The notes beneath the pieces are model-generated. The model made no database searches. It was given only the letters and a program-made list of their open reading frames with translations, and was not told the origin of the DNA. DNA of 32,951 bases from Chara braunii (Eukaryota > Streptophyta > Charophyceae > Charales > Characeae), in assembly GCA_003427395.1 (NCBI GenBank), contig BFEA01001087.1:115405-148355 (forward strand). The letters run 5' to 3'. The number at the start of each line of letters is the position of its first letter. The stretch's first letter is position 1. Below, in pieces: positions 1 through 8,082 of this stretch. Both the position numbers and the translations under genes were made by a program.

Positions 1-70
1 CCCCCCCCCCCCCCAAAAAAAAAAGGAAGCCCCTTTTTCGAGCGACGACGAGAGATGGGAACAATAACGA

Positions 71-184
71 CCGTCTTCACCCGAATAGAATGCCCTCCTG
101 TCATATTCATTGGCTGCATCCAGGCTGAAAGTTGGCCAAAATACATCTTATATTGACCGGGCGTTCTGTTCGGGCTGAAGACGG
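71..184 (+). mobile_element. Family A MITE-like element (114 bp)
   Basis: The left end CCGTCTTCACCCGAATAGAA and the right end, whose reverse complement is CCGTCTTCAGCCCGAACAGA, form imperfect terminal inverted repeats of about 20 bp. The interior carries CTGCATCCAGGCTGAAAGTT, shared with other family A copies (4488-4604, 22926-23044) and with fragments at 3235-3345. There is no coding capacity, and no transposase relative was recognised. Confidence 0.65.
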
Positions 185-250
185 CAGTCCCCCTGGCACG
201 GCAGCACCGTCGTGGCAAATACTATGGACCGATGTGGTTGGGCGTCGGGA

Positions 251-600
251 CACTGGGCCTCGCCGCATCACTCAGCAAATGCAGAAAAGGCAAATGCAGA
301 AAAGGCAAAAATTATGGCGGTAAAAAATAAAAATAAAAATAAAAATAAAAATAAAAATAAAAATAAAAGTAAAATAAAAATAAAAATAAAAATTATGGCG
401 GTGTATATTTCCATTTTTTAGCGGAACATTCATTCTCATTTTGCTCAATGTCCCCCCTGCGCATCACTCATCCAATGCAGAAAAAAAAGGCCAGCAAACA
501 TGGCCGTGTACATTTCCATGTTTTACCGATCAGGACCATTCAGTCTCATTTCATTTTGTGCACCTTTGTTGAGCGGTGCTGCGAGGCCCACTGTCCCCCC
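251..600 (+). mobile_element. Family B elements, diverged (two overlapping copies)
   Basis: GGCCTCGCCGCATCACTCAG at about 252 and its inverted partner GAGCGGTGCTGCGAGGCC at about 573-590 resemble the ends of the family B copies at 21275-21553. Internal phrases ATGCAGAAAAGG, GTGTATATTTCCAT and CATTCTCATTTT are shared. The left half occurs twice (about 254 and 453), separated by an AAAAAT microsatellite. Confidence 0.5.
322..393 (+). repeat. (AAAAAT)n microsatellite
   Basis: A/T-only hexanucleotide array (AAAATA units) of about 70 bp, with one AAAGTA variant. Short reading frames rich in Lys-Asn-Lys across it are artefacts. Confidence 0.9.
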
Positions 601-637
601 TCCCCTCCCCTCCCCTCCTCTCCCCTCCCCTCCCCTG
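593..637 (+). repeat. (CCCCT)n microsatellite
   Basis: Pentanucleotide CCCCT/CCCCTC run on the plus strand, a polypyrimidine tract. Confidence 0.85.
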
Positions 638-779
638 ACCAGGGGCTCCATCATATGCATCATCGATCCCATCAATTTCGTTTTCTGATCTGTTCTGAGA
701 AAAGGCCAGCGCCCTCGAAATATCTTATAGATGTATCTTTCTTTTTTTTTTTAATCTTATTATAGATATATCATCTTCG

Positions 780-1380
780 GACGGACGACCAGTCGAAGGA
801 CGGAACTCCATTCGTCTGATTCCATCTGGATTCGAACTCAGTTCCTTGGACTGGTCGTCAGATCGAAGATGGGTGTACCAACTCTGGGTTACACGGCCCG
901 GGGTCCGCCTGGATTCGAACGGACGACCGGTTGGTACCAACTGGTCGTCAGTTCGAAGATGGTGGGTGTACCAACTGGAATCCATCTGACGATCAGTTGG
1001 TACAGCCATCTTTCAGGCGTGGCTACTGGTCGTCAGCTCGAACAGACAAGTACCATCTGGACTGAAAGACGAGAGATGGGAACAGAAGCGTTCGAATCCA
1101 GAGCGAATCCTGTTGGTTGGTACCAACTGGTCGTCAGTTCGAAGACAGTGGGTGTACCAACTGGATTCCATCTGGATTCGAACTCGTCTGTTCCCATCTC
1201 TCGTCTGATTCCATCTGGATTCGAACTCAGTTCCTTGGACTGGTCGTCAGTCAGTCCGAGGCAAGGAACTCCACTCTTATTTCGAAAGTGGATGGGTGTA
1301 CCAACTGAGTTGAGTGACACTAACTCAGTTCATGGGTGTGCCAACGGTTAGTTGGTACCAATAGTTCATGGGTGTACCAA
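780..1380 (-). repeat. Scrambled tandem array of tRNA-SINE heads
   Basis: On the minus strand the A-box part (CAACTCAGTTGGTACACCC at about 1294-1312) and the B-box part (GTTCGAATCCAGATGG, several copies between 820 and 1230) recur every 80-100 bp in changing order. Shared phrases include GGTGTACCAACT (four or more), CTGGTCGTCAGTTCGAAG and GAGAGATGGGAACA, the last also as its reverse complement near 1192. Several short open frames cross the block but look like chance translations of repeats. Confidence 0.65.
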
Positions 1381-1389
1381 CCGATTTAT

Positions 1390-1390
<1 letters not shown>

Positions 1391-1424
<34 letters not shown>
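1391..1424 (+). repeat. poly(T) tract
   Basis: About 34 consecutive T flanked on both sides by ACCGATTTATAGTT, so the flanks are a short direct repeat around the tract. This could be a poly(A) retro-insertion on the minus strand. Confidence 0.8.
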
Positions 1425-1548
1425 AAACCGATTTATAGTTAACCATTTCATGATTCGGCAAAGGTTGAGTAATACTGAGATGACGTTTTTTTTGTTTTTT
1501 TTTTTCTTCTTCTATTTTATTGAATATTTTTATTTAGAAAAAAAGTTA

Positions 1549-1815
1549 GGCTACCGTCCGGGCTGCCCGGGGTACCTTGTTTTCCCGTGCAGTCCCAGCA
1601 GAAAAAAAAAGAGCTCCGAGAAAAAATGTTATGCAGAAAAATAAACTGAACAACTCTTTATACCAAATTTAAAATAAAATAAAATTAAAAAATAAAATTT
1701 ACTTTGTCGGCGGCCGGTCAAATACAAAGGCCCTTTAGGGCCCAAATTTCCCATGTTGTACTTTTCTTTTTTTGTTGCCCGGCCGGGCAAGTTGTCCCGG
1801 GCCACTCTGGTAGCC
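1549..1815 (+). mobile_element. Family C MITE (267 bp)
   Basis: The ends GGCTACC ... GGTAGCC lie in a TA-flanked context. The right end CCCGGGCCACTCTGGTAGCC is the inverse of the left end of the second copy at 2126. The interior is shared with that copy on the opposite strand: GCAGAAAAATAAACTGAACA, CCAAATTTAAAATAAA and GCCCGGCCGGGCAAGT. The subterminal parts are GC-rich and the core is A-rich. TA flanks would fit a Tc1/mariner-type origin, but no transposase relation can be shown. Confidence 0.75.
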
Positions 1816-2000
1816 TAGGATAAAAGAGAAAAGATTTTAATCCTATCAATCAATTTCCCAGCTTATCGCCAGCTCATCTATCATCTTTGAATCCCCCCAA
1901 TCAATTCCGTCCCTTTTTTTTTTTTTTTTTTTTTTGGGTTGTAAGTGTTTTTTTTTTTTGGTTGTAAGTGGTTGGCAGCCTTTCTTTTTCCCAACGGGAT

Positions 2001-2060
2001 TGGGGCGCAGGTCTGCGTTTCAACAGTTTTTGGGTGTACCATTTCAGCTAGGCCCACTGG
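2001..2060 (-). mobile_element. tRNA-SINE head fragment
   Basis: The reverse complement reads TAGCTGAAATGGTACACCC then AACTGTTGAAACGCAGACC. This is the same layout as the SINE head at 21614-21650, with AACTGTTGAAATGCAGA shared almost exactly. It lies between two family C MITEs. Confidence 0.6.
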
Positions 2061-2125
2061 TGATTCCCTCCCATCTTATAATTCGGCAGAGGATGATTTA
2101 TTATTGATTAATCTGTTATTAATTA

Positions 2126-2360
2126 GGCTACCAGAGTGGCCCGGGATCACTTGCCCGGCCAGGCCAAAAAAATAAAAAATAAAAATGTATTTTTTATTTT
2201 AAATTTGGTGAAGAATTTCCATGTGACCTTGAGGCAAAAGTTGTTCAGTTTATTTTTCTGCGTAACATAGTTTTTTTTTGGATTTTTTTTTTTTGCTGGG
2301 ACCTTCCCTGGTCCTTGCACGGGCTGGCCACCTGGGACTCGGGCGGCCCGGCTGGTAGCC
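2126..2360 (-). mobile_element. Family C MITE (235 bp), opposite orientation
   Basis: The left end GGCTACCAGAGTGGCCCGGG and right end CCCGGCTGGTAGCC form inverted repeats, flanked by TA on both sides. Its reverse complement aligns along most of its length with 1549-1815. The two copies are about 310 bp apart and together form a large inverted repeat. Confidence 0.75.
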
Positions 2361-2529
2361 TAGGTTATTAACTTATTATGCTTTTTTTTTTTTTTTTACC
2401 GTGATAAGATGAAGGGATTTATTTATGAATGAGGAAAGTGGCAAGATTTTTTTTTCCCGCCAATTAAAAGATCTTAATCGCGCCACGTCATCAATCCCAG
2501 CAGCAGGCATTTCTCGATAGGTTATCAGG

Positions 2530-2900
2530 GTATTACTTATCTTGCCCCCCATCGACAGCGGCTAATCAGTAGCTCGTCATTGCCTCCATCAAGAGGGGCC
2601 GTGGGGTCGTAATTCTTTTTTTTTGTGTGTGTGTGTTGGTTCAACTTTTTAATACTTTCTCCTTTTTTTTTTTCAGCTTGAGTGCGCATCCACGGAAAAA
2701 AAAGGGGGAAAAAAAAGAGGGGCAGCAATTCGCAGGCGACCAATCCGATCCAATCGCATCCCATCAAGAGGGAGAGGACTTATTGCCAGGCCAGTAACTC
2801 CAAATCAAGAGGCATTTATACCCATCAAAAGGGGTTATCATTTCTAAATTAGGGTGTCGTCATTTCGCAAAAAGAGGGAGGAGGGACTTATCGTCGCCTG
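2530..2900 (+). repeat. Degenerate CATCAAGAGG motif array
   Basis: Short phrases of the type (C)CCATCAAGAGGG...TTATC recur every 40-60 bp: near 2588, 2763, 2805 and 2825, with weaker forms at 2500. The same phrases reappear at 3980-4050 and 4190-4255. There is no open reading frame of note. It is possibly decayed tandem repeats or the inside of an old element. Confidence 0.45.
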
Positions 2901-2929
2901 ATTATCTTGATTACGACCAAGTAGGAGTT

Positions 2930-2995
2930 ATCTGCCCAAAGAAAGAAAAAAAGAAAAAAAGAAGAAAAAAAAAAGGAAAAAAAGGAAAAAAGAGG
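2930..2995 (+). repeat. A/G-rich simple sequence
   Basis: A tract of A runs separated by single G or GG (AAAGAAAAAAAG type). No other signal is seen. Confidence 0.75.
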
Positions 2996-3157
2996 TGTGC
3001 CACGTCATCATTCGTAGCAAGACGCAGTGATCGCTGCCTGCCGTCTTCCGCGCAATGCAAGGAACCCTCGTCACGACTGTATCTTGCCCTAAAAATAGCT
3101 AGTATTCATTCGTGATCAGCAGGGTGCGCACGTGGCACTACCACTCATAGCCAGGTT

Positions 3158-3232
3158 ATCTTTTTCCATCTGGATTCGATCCCAGGTCTGCATTTCGATG
3201 ATTCATGGGTGCACGGACTGAGAGCTAAAATC
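3158..3232 (-). mobile_element. tRNA-SINE head fragment
   Basis: On the minus strand TAGCTCTCAGTCCGTGCACC (A-box region) is followed by ATGAATCATCGAAATGCAGA and a B box GGGATCGAATCC. This is the same order and spacing as the SINE at 21606. The tail is missing. Confidence 0.62.
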
Positions 3233-3234
3233 TG

Positions 3235-3345
3235 GTCCGACTTTCAGTTCGGATATAGCGACAAGAATGATCTGGCGTTCTCGTAAGGTGCAGACGGTAG
3301 GCAGCATAGCTGAATTTGGTCCAACTTTCAGTTCGGATGCAGACG
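3235..3345 (-). repeat. Family A internal fragments, duplicated
   Basis: On the minus strand the family A core (CTGAAAGTTGGACC, next to CTGCATCCGAA) occurs twice, at about 3236-3258 and 3318-3345. The terminal inverted repeats are not complete here. Confidence 0.5.
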
Positions 3346-3435
3346 GGACGCCCGTTGTTTGTAGTAGCCAAGTTTGTAGCCAAGCTTTCGTGCCCTGAAG
3401 TGGGACTTTTTATCGCCAGATCGTCATTCCCATCA

Positions 3436-3510
3436 GCTGGGCAGTCTATATATATATATAGTGTGTGACAATATATATATCTATATCTATATATTGATAT
3501 AGATATATGT
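3436..3510. repeat. AT-rich palindromic sequence
   Basis: TATATATATATA and TATAGATATATG-type stretches can fold on themselves. They precede a family D copy. Confidence 0.6.
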
Positions 3511-3516
3511 ACGTTG

Positions 3517-3650
3517 TCGTTTTCTTCCTCTCTGCCTACGGTTTACCGGACAGCCCTGTTTGACGATATACCCCTCGTTTGTTGTCCTCTTCTCCTTCTC
3601 TGGCTGGGGTTTAACGGGAAGCTCTGTTTGACTCTATATATACATTAATT
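3517..3650 (+). repeat. Family D repeat, two diverged units
   Basis: Units read CTCTGCCTACGGTTTACCGG, then CTGTTTGACGATATA, then CCCCTCGTTTGTTGTCCTCT. The second unit is more diverged (TTTAACGGGAAGCTCTGTTT). The same unit occurs at 3779-3885, 5628-5757 (minus) and 20237-20573. Confidence 0.65.
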
Positions 3651-3778
3651 AATATATAATAACCACAACCGGGGTTAAGGTGGATTATCACTTAACAGTG
3701 TAATCATCAGGTTAGGGGATTCTGCAGACTGGTGAGGGTTCAGCTTCCTGATGAGTAGGAAGGGGAAACTCCGACAAA

Positions 3779-3885
3779 AGAGTTTGTCACAGCCCCCCAT
3801 GGTTTGTTGTTGTTGTCCTCTTCTCCCTCCCTCTATGCCTATAGGTTTACCGGGCAGGTCTGTTTGACGATATACAATATACATT
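3779..3885 (+). repeat. Family D repeat, single unit
   Basis: AGTTTGTCACAGCCCCCCAT, TTGTCCTCTTCTCCCTCCCT and TTTACCGGGCAGGTCTGTTT follow one another, as in the units near 20.3 kb. AT-rich sequence follows. Confidence 0.65.
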
Positions 3886-3959
3886 TATATATATATGTAT
3901 TTAATAATGTTGGTAGGGGTTATGTATCTGGTTGTGTCATTCTGCTCCACGGGTACTTA

Positions 3960-4260
3960 TCTTACCTTGGCCACGTCATCATTCCCATCAAGAGGGAGGG
4001 AGTTATCTACGGCCAGGGTATCAATCCCTTCAAGAGGCATTTAGTTAAGGCTACCTCCTTCCCCCGAACGTAATGGACGTTCAGTATGGATGTACCTTAC
4101 CAGAAAGGTAGCTTGTATACATATGGTCATTGTTGTCTGGGTGCGTGAAGTTCGGGACAAGACGCTGGGCTCTCAGGTTTATCAATCCCATACGGCGCCA
4201 TCTAGAGGGGTTTATGGCTAGGTTTCCTGGTGAAGGAAGTCCTCTTCATCAAGAGGAGTC
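3960..4260 (+). repeat. CATCAAGAGG motif cluster, second block
   Basis: Copies of CCATCAAGAGGGAGG (about 3980), CCTTCAAGAGGCATTTA (about 4028), CATCTAGAGGGG (about 4200) and CATCAAGAGGAGTC (about 4248) are related to the block at 2530-2900. Nothing else is recognised here. Confidence 0.4.
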
Positions 4261-4269
4261 CTCGCGTGG

Positions 4270-4400
4270 TCAGGTTAGGTTTGGTTAGGCTAGGTGAGGT
4301 GAGGTTAGGGGTGGGGTGAGGTGAGGTGAGGTGAGGTTAGGTGAGGTTAGGTGAGGTGAGGTGAGGTTGGGTTACGTTACGTGAGGTTTAGGCTAGGTGT
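4270..4400 (+). repeat. GGTTA/GGTGA pentamer minisatellite
   Basis: About 120 bp made of GGTTA, GGTGA and GGTTT pentamers in irregular order. The strand is G-rich and C-free over most of its length. It is not a canonical telomere repeat. Confidence 0.75.
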
Positions 4401-4487
4401 CTATGATTGAGATTGAGTGCCGTTGTGATTGAGATCGAGTGCCGTTGGACTGTGCTCGTTGTTGTGGCGAGGGTCGTAAGGGAAAAC

Positions 4488-4604
4488 CCGTCTTCACCCG
4501 AATAACCATTTGTTCTACTGGGGGGAAGACAGTTATTGTCGCTGTATTTAGACTGAAAGTTGGCCCAAATACACCTAAAATGACCCAACGTTCTATTCGG
4601 AGAA
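4488..4604 (+). mobile_element. Family A MITE-like element (about 117 bp)
   Basis: The left end CCGTCTTCACCCGAATA is preserved. The interior has CTGAAAGTTGGCCCAAATAC and GACCCAACGTTCTATTCGG, parallel to the copy at 71-184. The right end has lost part of its inverted repeat. Confidence 0.6.
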
Positions 4605-4675
4605 AAATGCGTGGTGTAGAGCGCTGTCAGAGGGAACCCCTTCTTTGTGTGAGCAGGGAAGCACCATGGCAAAAT

Positions 4676-4750
4676 TTATTATTATTATTATTATTATTGT
4701 TGTTGTTGTTGTTATTATTATTATTGTTGTTGTTGTTATTATTATTATTA
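4676..4750 (+). repeat. (ATT)n/(GTT)n microsatellite, left part
   Basis: ATT units interspersed with GTT blocks. The same ATT array resumes at 5545-5570 on the other side of the foldback element, so the element probably inserted into this microsatellite. Confidence 0.85.
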
Positions 4751-5545
4751 GTCTATTACGGGAAAAGTTTCGAAATGCCCCTGAAGTTTGTGTTTATTTG
4801 CGGCGTGCCCCTCTGACAGCCGACTTACCTTGTTGCGCCCCTCTGACGACGAATGATGTTTCCAGAAAACACCTGGCGTCCTTTGGGCCTCAAACATGTT
4901 TCAGATGCCCCTACCGGTACCGGTACCAAATTTTCAGCTACCGGCTGCCTGTTGAGAACCAGCAGAAAAGTTCCCCATATGCCCTTACCGGTACCGTCCA
5001 TCTTTCCGGCAAGCCCCTGTCGCCGTTGTTGACACTCGCAGTCCATACGAGGGAAGAGGAGGGAAGAGGGGGGAAGAGGAGTAGGGAGGACAAGGACTAC
5101 GCCGATGGACGAGGATAGAGGATGGAGGCTGGAGAGAAGAGAGGAGAGCGACGAGCATGGATGGAGGAGGGAGGAGGGCGATGAGCATGGGTGGAGGAGG
5201 AGGGAGCAGCAATCCATGGCGCGGCGAACTTGAAGACTGACTGCTGCACCATTTTTCTGTGGCGGCGTGTGAAATACCTACCATTTTCGAGTTCGAATTC
5301 CTGCCGCCACTGCTGCAAGGGCATCACAGAAAGATGTGTGCCCCTCGTGAGGGCTTTTCAAGGACGGACCGACGAAACGTCAGCAGGGGTCCAGTAAGGG
5401 CATATCGGAAAGTTACGCCCCATGCTGACAGGGGCCTACGGAAAATTTCAGAGGCCCGAGGGGCATAACAGGGTAAGTCGGCCTCCACAGGGGCACGCTG
5501 CAAATAAACGCAAACTTCAGGGGCATTTTGAAAATTTTCCCTTCT
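4751..5545. mobile_element. Foldback / MITE-like element with about 100-bp inverted arms
   Basis: The left arm (about 4751-4850) and the reverse complement of the right arm (about 5446-5545) share AAATGCCCCTGAAGTTTG, GTTTATTTGC, GCGTGCCCCT and GCCGACTTACC in order. Within the arms and further inside, the motif ATGCCCCT or GCCCCT recurs every 20-45 bp, facing outwards on both sides. The centre (5040-5215) is G/A-rich simple sequence. ATT microsatellite lies on both sides. There is no transposase-like frame. The predicted peptides here come from the microsatellite and the repeats. Confidence 0.7.
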
Positions 5546-5570
5546 ATTATTATTATTATTCTTTTGCAGA
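5545..5570 (+). repeat. (ATT)n microsatellite, right part
   Basis: Continuation of the array at 4676-4750 after the foldback element. Confidence 0.8.
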
Positions 5571-5627
5571 ATTTGGTGAAAAAAAAACTTGCAGGCCCCT
5601 TCGCGTGATATATACATCTCTTCACTA

Positions 5628-5757
5628 GACTTCATATATATATCGTCACAAACAGAACTGCCCGGTAAACCGTAGGCAGAGAGAGAGAAGAGGACAACAA
5701 ACGAGGGGCTGTGACAAACTGTTTTATATATATACTGATGATATATATATATATCAA
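5628..5757 (-). repeat. Family D repeat, one unit on the minus strand
   Basis: ATATCGTCACAAACAGAACT, GCCCGGTAAACCGTAGGCAG, GAGAAGAGGACAACAAACGA and GGGGCTGTGACAAACTG are the reverse of the 20.3-kb units. AT-rich palindromic sequence bounds it on both sides. Confidence 0.7.
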
Positions 5758-5824
5758 ACAACCCTACTAAAGCTTATTGGCCGCGGCACCGAGTCTCGCA
5801 TCTGCAATGGTCCACGTTAGTGTT

Positions 5825-5926
5825 TTTGCATCGCGAAGCGTGAGACGTCCGATGGAAAATTCTGACACGCGATCGTTTGCATTGCGAAGCATGAGACGTC
5901 CGATGTAAAATTCTGATGCGCCTGAC
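5825..5926 (+). repeat. 51-bp tandem duplication
   Basis: Two adjacent 51-bp units begin TTTGCATCGCGAAGC and TTTGCATTGCGAAGC and share GAGACGTCCGATG and AAAATTCTGA. They lie in a CpG-rich patch (5770-5990) that ends with CGCGGCGCGCCCGGCGCG. Confidence 0.75.
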
Positions 5927-6094
5927 GCGGCGCGCCCGGCGCGTCTGATGCATTTGGCGTTTGTTTTTTTCTCGGGCGCACCTGACACGTCTGAAGGGTG
6001 ATATATATATTTTTTCTCTTTTGGTGTAAAGTACTTTAGTGACAAGCGAAGGCTAACAACCATCACCTTCACTTGCCAACGGGATTTGAGACAG

Positions 6095-6350
6095 CTCGAC
6101 AAACGGGGTGGCAAAAGAGGGGTCTGAAAAGAGGGGTCGGAAAAAGAGGGTTCAGAAAAAGAGGGGGTCGGAAAAAGAGGGGGTCCAGAAAAGAGCGAAG
6201 AGCAAGAAACAGGGGGGTAGCCAAAGGAAAAGGGGTTCACGAAAAGCGGTTAAAAAAAAGGCGATTTAAGGAATCAGTCAACAAAAAAAGGGGGTAAAAA
6301 AGGGGTAGCAAGGGTTGACAAAAGAAGGGGTGAACAACTAAGGGGTGGCA
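6095..6350 (+). repeat. Purine-rich minisatellite (GAAAAAGAGGGGTC units)
   Basis: Units of about 14-17 bp, each GAAAA-GAGGGG(G)TC, are best preserved at 6115-6190 and decay towards 6350. The G/A bias on the plus strand is strong. There is no coding evidence. Confidence 0.75.
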
Positions 6351-6404
6351 AAGCCAGTTCGGCATGTAAAACAGGGGGCTAGAATTTGGATCCATGAGTA
6401 AGGG

Positions 6405-6740
6405 CCCCGTGGATCAGACCACAGGGATTAAACAGTGGATAGGCCTATGGATTGAACCATGGATTGATTGAACCATGGATTGAACCATGGATTGAACCAT
6501 GGACAATGGGTGGAGCCATCGATGGAGGAACCATTGGGCTAGAGGACTAATGTATAGAACCACGGATGGATCATGGCCCCATGGAGGCCATGGATGGGGC
6601 CATGGATGGCCCCATGGAGGAACTATGGCCCCATGGATGGGGCCATGGATCATGGCCCCATGGCCCCATGGCCCCATGGAGGAACCATCGATGAAAGAAC
6701 CATTGGGCTAGAGGACTTGTGTATAGAACCATGGATGGGG
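6405..6740. repeat. CCATGG-rich palindromic satellite
   Basis: It begins with a 12-bp unit ATTGAACCATGG (four copies, 6455-6502) and passes into CCATGGATGG and GGCCCCATGG units, which are self-complementary. A higher-order repeat of about 170 bp is marked by TTGGGCTAGAGGACT at about 6534 and 6704, each followed by GTATAGAACCA. Both strands give long open frames here for compositional reasons. Confidence 0.8.
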
Positions 6741-6844
6741 CCTTGGATGGATATGACGAGCAGTCCGGTTGCTCATCTTCACAACGAATTGCTGTCTCAC
6801 GTGACCATCACCGTCATGAAAAGATGCAGTTCAGTCTATTGCGC

Positions 6845-7075
6845 GTCTGATGGACCAATTCATGGACCAATGCATGAACCAACAATGCATGGACCAACCA
6901 ATGTCTTGACCGATCTATCACTTGTCTGATGGACCATGTATGGACCAATCTATGGACCAATGCATGGGCCAAAATGATTTATTGCTTGTCTGATGGACCA
7001 ATCTGTTGCTTGTCTGATGGCACATTTGCATGGACCAATCTCTTGTTTGCTTGATGGACCAATGAATGGACCAAC
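6845..7075 (+). repeat. ATGGACCAAT satellite
   Basis: TGATGGACCAAT, CATGGACCAATGCATG and TTGCTTGTCTGATGG recur at 20-40 bp spacing. It is related to the CCATGG block just upstream, and scattered copies continue at 7410-7545 (CCATGGACCATGGG, GACTGGACCATGAG). Confidence 0.7.
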
Positions 7076-7080
7076 ATGAC

Positions 7081-7747
7081 GGAATTTTTACAACTTCTGA
7101 CACAACAGATCCCTGCAGATCTGCAGACGAGCAACGGGACTACTCATTGCATTGTCCAGTTGCTCATCACTTTATCCAGTTGCGCATCATATGATCTTGC
7201 CCTGCACGGAAGGAGGTAAATGTGATGCGGTTGGCCAATTTTTCTCACTTAACATCTCACATTACCCCATTAGAATAGATGAATGGTCATGTGGGGTATT
7301 GTGTGAGGAGGGGGAGGGAGGGACTGAAGACACTGTAAGTATTCCAAGATTTGCTTTTGAAGTGCGCAATGTAATTGATAAACAATGGTTTCTTTGGCTG
7401 TGGACTGGACCGTGTGTCTGCCCCATGGACCATGGGTTTGTAATTTTGTATTAATTGGACCCATGGATTGAGCTGTACCATGGATGCCTGGACTGGCCCA
7501 TGGGGGTATCAGGCATGGAGGCGAGAGTCCGAGACTGGACCATGAGGTTTCAGTGTGGTGTTTGTAGACCGCAGCATTTGGAGTTGGGAATGATTTCCCT
7601 CCCCCGCCCCACTAAGTAGATTGATTGACTGATGAGAAAAAAAAAAAAAAGATCGACTAATGAAATGATAGCAGCGGCTAGACTGAGTTTTGACTTTTTC
7701 TGTTTGTTGGCATCACTGCGGATTTGGTTTCGAAATGTGGGGAAATT
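7081..7747. other. Intron or upstream sequence without recognised gene
   Basis: Contains scattered CCATGG/GACCATG repeats (7410-7545) and an A14 run (7634-7648). No ARMC8 exon is visible by eye, and the short open frames are not convincing. Confidence 0.5.
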
Positions 7748-7913
7748 AAAGTGCAAGTTCTGGATGTCCTTTGGGACATGCATTAAATGGATTGGAATGA
7801 TGCAGAAAAGATTAGCATGGCCGCTGTGTGAGGATGACACACATAAATCGAGAACTGGTCGAAAATTCTCTCTATATATTAAGTAAAAGAAGAGAGAAAG
7901 TGCGAGTTCTGGA
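7748..7913 (+). repeat. 17-bp target site duplication flanking the U6 copy
   Basis: AAAGTGCAAGTTCTGGA at 7748-7764 and AAAGTGCGAGTTCTGGA at 7897-7913 differ by one base and bracket the U6 copy. The left repeat abuts the U6 5' end (one base between), as expected of target-primed reverse transcription. About 29 bp (7868-7896) lie between the U6 end and the right repeat and are not U6. They may be a template-switched 3' segment of another RNA or an untemplated tail. Confidence 0.78.
7766..7867 (+). pseudogene. U6 snRNA retropseudogene
   Basis: The block follows the order of plant U6 snRNA over about 102 nt. The 5' hairpin is GTCC-TTTG-GGAC. GATTAGCATGGCC contains the invariant AGC triad. GAGGATGACAC forms the internal stem-loop, and AAATCGAGAA-TGGTC is the 3' part. 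The ACAGAGA box, which pairs with the 5' splice site, reads GCAGAAA, so two conserved bases are changed. The canonical terminal T-run is replaced by AAAATTCTCTC, and no TATA box or plant upstream sequence element is evident about 25 to 60 bp upstream. With the flanking 17-bp direct repeat, this is best read as a reverse-transcribed copy and not a transcribed gene. Confidence 0.85.
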
Positions 7914-8082
7914 GGCAGAACTGTGATTGCTGAGGAGGAGCATGGCAGATTTGATCTGGGAATGGTGGGTTTGATTTGAAAAAAAAATGACGGACTTAAT
8001 GTGGACAAATGACGGATTTGATTGCAACAGGACCATATGTTTCTTGTTGTTCGTGTGGTGAAATGTAACTGTTTGTTAGCAG

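Noticed and set aside
4270-4400. Interstitial telomere repeat
   Set aside because: The units are irregular GGTTA/GGTGA pentamers and not the plant TTTAGGG or another regular telomere unit.
6414-6929. Overlapping frames on both strands encoding Gly/Pro/Trp/His-rich repeats
   Set aside because: They arise from the palindromic CCATGG satellite, which is open on both strands for compositional reasons.
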